The translations under genes were made by a program, and so were the position numbers. A model generated the notes under the pieces. The model saw only the letters and a program-made list of their open reading frames with translations. It was not told the origin of the DNA and did no database searches. From Kiritimatiellia bacterium (GTDB taxonomy: Bacteria > Verrucomicrobiota > Kiritimatiellia > RFP12 > UBA1067): 14,521 nucleotides of DNA. Below are positions 12,803 through 14,521 of this stretch, in pieces (position 1 is the first letter of the stretch; every line of letters starts with the position of its first letter). The DNA is taken from assembly GCA_016303225.1 (NCBI GenBank), contig JAEDMC010000060.1, forward strand, positions 1 to 14,521. Direction: 5' to 3'.

Positions 12803-12815
12803 TAAGGAGAGAATC

Positions 12816-13526
12816 ATGAAGCCATACCGCGAAATCGAATTCACCACCACGCGGAGCCATAACGGCCTCACCGCTGGCAAGACCTGCTACCAAGGGCACC
12901 TTCAGCACAACGCCGTGTTGCCAGAAAAGGAGACCCGACAGCAATTCGCCGAGTACTGTGGCGAGGACCGTTCCCGCACGGACCGCTATCTCAACGCGCT
13001 CGGCGAGTTCATCGCCCGGAAGATCTCCTACGGACACCGGCTCAACTTCGGGTCGTTCGCCGTTGAATTGAAGCTACTCGGCGGATTCCAGGGCGCGAAC
13101 GCACCGTTCGACGAGAAGAGGAACGCGATCAGCGTCTGCCTCATTCCCGGCAAGGAGCTCAAGGCCTCCGTCAAGGCGCTGAAACCAGTCAACGTGACAG
13201 AAGACACGCGCTGGTACTTGGGCGGCACCCTGCAGCGAGCCCCCTATGAAGTCTGGGACCAGCTCGTCGCCGAAGGTCCGCGCCAGTTCACGGTCACGGG
13301 GTTCATCCCGCCCGTCCATCCGTCGCAACCGGACGAAGGCGTCTGGCTCGAGGATGACTCAGGCGAAAAGATCGCCGTCGCGACAATCGTCAACTCAGCG
13401 TTCTCCCATACCGACTGCACGCTGGAAGGTTCGCTCGCCCGCGGCGACCACTGGATGGACATCCAGGGCCGCTACCTGAACGAGCCGAACCTCATCCGCT
13501 GCCGCCGCCGCATCAAGGTCGTCTGA
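12816..13526 (+). CDS. HU-like DNA-binding protein with DUF4469-type C-terminus
   Basis: The 236-residue protein starts MKPYREIEFTTTRSHNGLTA at an ATG preceded by AAGGAG 6 bases away. Residues 22-125 fit the divergent HU/IHF-like domain known from Bacteroides proteins of the Bvu_2165 type. The helical part (LPEKETRQQFAEYCGEDRSR) is followed by ALGEFIARKISYGHRLNFGS, where the loop between strands normally enters DNA. Residues 130-236 contain PRQFTVTGFIPPVHPSQP and a GVWLEDDSGEKI strand pair, like the Ig-like DUF4469 domain. Proteins of this class bend or coat DNA. The gene directly follows the 22-bp array and ends 4 bp before the end of the convergent adk. It is the best local candidate to bind the array, but that is an inference. 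Confidence 0.82.
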   Translation: MKPYREIEFTTTRSHNGLTAGKTCYQGHLQHNAVLPEKETRQQFAEYCGEDRSRTDRYLNALGEFIARKISYGHRLNFGSFAVELKLLGGFQGANAPFDEKRNAISVCLIPGKELKASVKALKPVNVTEDTRWYLGGTLQRAPYEVWDQLVAEGPRQFTVTGFIPPVHPSQPDEGVWLEDDSGEKIAVATIVNSAFSHTDCTLEGSLARGDHWMDIQGRYLNEPNLIRCRRRIKVV

Positions 13527-13530
13527 CAGT

Positions 13531-14163
13531 TTACATCGCCGCCTTGAACGCCGCGGCGTTCTTCTCGGGACCCTGGTTGCCGTCGATCTTGCGGAGGAGG
13601 CCCTTCGCCTCGTAGAACTTGATCAGCGGCTCGGTCTCGCGGTGATAGACGACAAGACGGTCCTTGACGGTGTCGGGATTGTCGTCCTTGCGGATCGTCA
13701 GCGCCGTACCGCACTTGTCGCAGATGCCTTCGACCTTCGGCGGCAGCGCCTTCACGTGATAGCCCGCCTTGCACTTCGGGCAGGTGCGGCGGCCGGCGAT
13801 GCGGTCGGCAATGATCTCGTCCGGGACGTCCACGAGGACGGCGGACTTGATCGGCGCATTGATCGCCTCCAGGACCTCGGCCTGCTTCACGTTGCGCGGG
13901 AAGCCATCGAGGAGCATGGTGACGTCGCCTTGCGTCTCGGCGATGACATCCTTGATCATCTCAGCGATGATCTCATCGGCAACGAGCTGCCCGGCCTCCA
14001 TGGCGGCCTTCGCCGCCTGACCAGCCGGAGTCCCCTTCGCGACGGCGCCGCGAAGGAGATCGCCCGACGAAACGTGCTTAAGGTTTGCATCCTCGGACGC
14101 GAGACGCCCGGCGATCGTACCCTTACCCGAACCCGGGGCACCCAGCAAGATGACAATATTCAT
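13531..14163 (-). CDS. adk: Adenylate kinase, zinc-type
   Basis: The 210-residue protein has the adenylate kinase P-loop GAPGSGKG (8-15) and the AMP-binding SSGDLLRGA with R38. It also has the DGFPR motif (86-90) and a LID with four cysteines, C128-x2-C131 and C148-x2-C151, which bind zinc in this subgroup. It interconverts ATP plus AMP and two ADP in the cytoplasm. The ATG at 14163 lies 2 bp after the serC stop, with GAGG in the end of serC as ribosome-binding site, so the two genes form an operon. Its stop is 4 bp from that of the convergent HU-like gene. Its usual neighbour map lies far downstream on the same strand, beyond the accessory region. Confidence 0.97.
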   Translation of the reverse strand: MNIVILLGAPGSGKGTIAGRLASEDANLKHVSSGDLLRGAVAKGTPAGQAAKAAMEAGQLVADEIIAEMIKDVIAETQGDVTMLLDGFPRNVKQAEVLEAINAPIKSAVLVDVPDEIIADRIAGRRTCPKCKAGYHVKALPPKVEGICDKCGTALTIRKDDNPDTVKDRLVVYHRETEPLIKFYEAKGLLRKIDGNQGPEKNAAAFKAAM

Positions 14164-14165
14164 TA

Positions 14166-14521
14166 TTAGCCATTCCTCTTCTCGAAGTCCTTCATGAACG
14201 CGACGAGCGCATCAACGCCTTCCATCGGGAACGCGTTGTAGATCGAGGCGCGGAGACCGCCCACCGAACGATGGCCCTTCAGCGAGCTCATGCCCAGCTT
14301 CTTGGCCTCGTCGATGAAGAGCTTCTCGAGCGCCTCGTCGCCGCCCTTGATGCGCCAGGTGACGTTCATGTTGGAGCGGAACTCCTTGAGCGCCGTGCCC
14401 GTCCAGAACTCCGACCCGTCGATGACGTCGTAGATCTTCTGCGCCTTCTCGGCATTGAGCTTGAAAAGGTTCTCCTTGCCCATCTTCTTGACCCACTTCA
14501 TGGTCTCGCCGAAGATGTAGA
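14166..14521 (-). CDS. serC: Phosphoserine aminotransferase, C-terminal part (runs off the right edge)
   Basis: The 117 visible residues include FRSNMNVTWRIKGGDEALEK and the family hallmark LKGHRSVGGLRASIYNAFPM, then EGVDALVAFMKDFEKRNG. In SerC the GHR...R-SIYNA segment contributes substrate-binding arginine and histidine residues. The enzyme makes 3-phosphoserine from 3-phosphohydroxypyruvate and glutamate, using pyridoxal phosphate, in serine synthesis. The lysine that binds the cofactor lies outside the window. The stop at 14166-14168 is 2 bp before adk, so serC is the upstream gene of an operon. Confidence 0.95.
   Translation of the reverse strand, partial: YIFGETMKWVKKMGKENLFKLNAEKAQKIYDVIDGSEFWTGTALKEFRSNMNVTWRIKGGDEALEKLFIDEAKKLGMSSLKGHRSVGGLRASIYNAFPMEGVDALVAFMKDFEKRNG

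Larger units (their letters stand above)
12416..12815. promoter_or_regulatory. 400-bp structured non-coding region between ATPase and HU-like genes
   Basis: This region has no supported gene. It holds the 11-bp-phased quasi-palindrome, a nested hairpin and the 22-bp array, in that order. No promoter of the extended -10 type used elsewhere is visible, so the HU-like gene may be read from the ATPase transcript or from a promoter governed by the array. Confidence 0.6.

Noticed and set aside
12551..12805. An 84-codon plus-strand frame running through the 22-bp array, giving a 22-residue protein repeat
   Set aside because: It has no ribosome-binding site. The repeat period in protein follows simply from three 22-bp units making 66 bases, and the DNA core is conserved at all codon positions. 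The DNA repeat explains it.
1..14521. tRNA genes, integrase, transposase or insertion sequences
   Set aside because: I looked for these to explain the island and found none in the window; element ends and attachment sites could not be placed.

Overview
The window looks like a chromosomal segment of an uncultured gut-type bacterium of the Verrucomicrobiota/Kiritimatiellota kind. This is an inference from moderate-to-high GC coding, a large secreted BACON/LamG protein with a typical C-terminal module, and HU-like and DUF3987-type genes. No rRNA or tRNA gene is present, so the taxonomy is not firm.

Conserved genes sit at both ends, all on the minus strand. At the right are the C-terminus of serC and a complete adk, 2 bp apart. 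At the left are a complete map and the N-terminus of carB. adk and map are neighbours in many bacteria. Here about 12.2 kb of accessory DNA (1327-13530) lies between them, so the region reads as an island.

Island, left to right. A 371-aa unknown protein with a helix-turn-helix-like segment (1402-2517) is divergent from map. Next is an intact RHH antitoxin/PIN toxin pair (2600-3267), whose 3' end abuts a gene fragment on the other strand. A four-gene minus-strand operon of mostly secreted unknown proteins follows (8816 down to 3549), dominated by a 1352-aa BACON-LamG-BACON protein. Then come a VapB antitoxin whose vapC partner survives only as its two ends, and an Abi_2/HEPN-type abortive-infection gene (9811-10710).

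The right part of the island (10981-13526) is the most interesting. It holds a perfect DnaA-box sequence inside nested inverted repeats, a DUF3987-like AAA ATPase, a large quasi-palindrome with TTCCC/GGGAA boxes at exactly 11-bp intervals, and a second hairpin. Seven iteron-like repeats at exactly 22-bp spacing follow, ending two bases before the ribosome-binding site of an HU-like/DUF4469-type DNA-binding protein. Together these look like the replication or maintenance core of an integrated plasmid-like element, or a self-regulated nucleoprotein system. The function is inferred and untested.

Several candidate promoters share an extended -10 (TGNTATAAT). In carB, map and the 1402 gene it lies only 7-11 bases before the ATG with no Shine-Dalgarno sequence, which suggests leaderless or near-leaderless mRNAs. 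The other genes have clear AGGAG-type sites.
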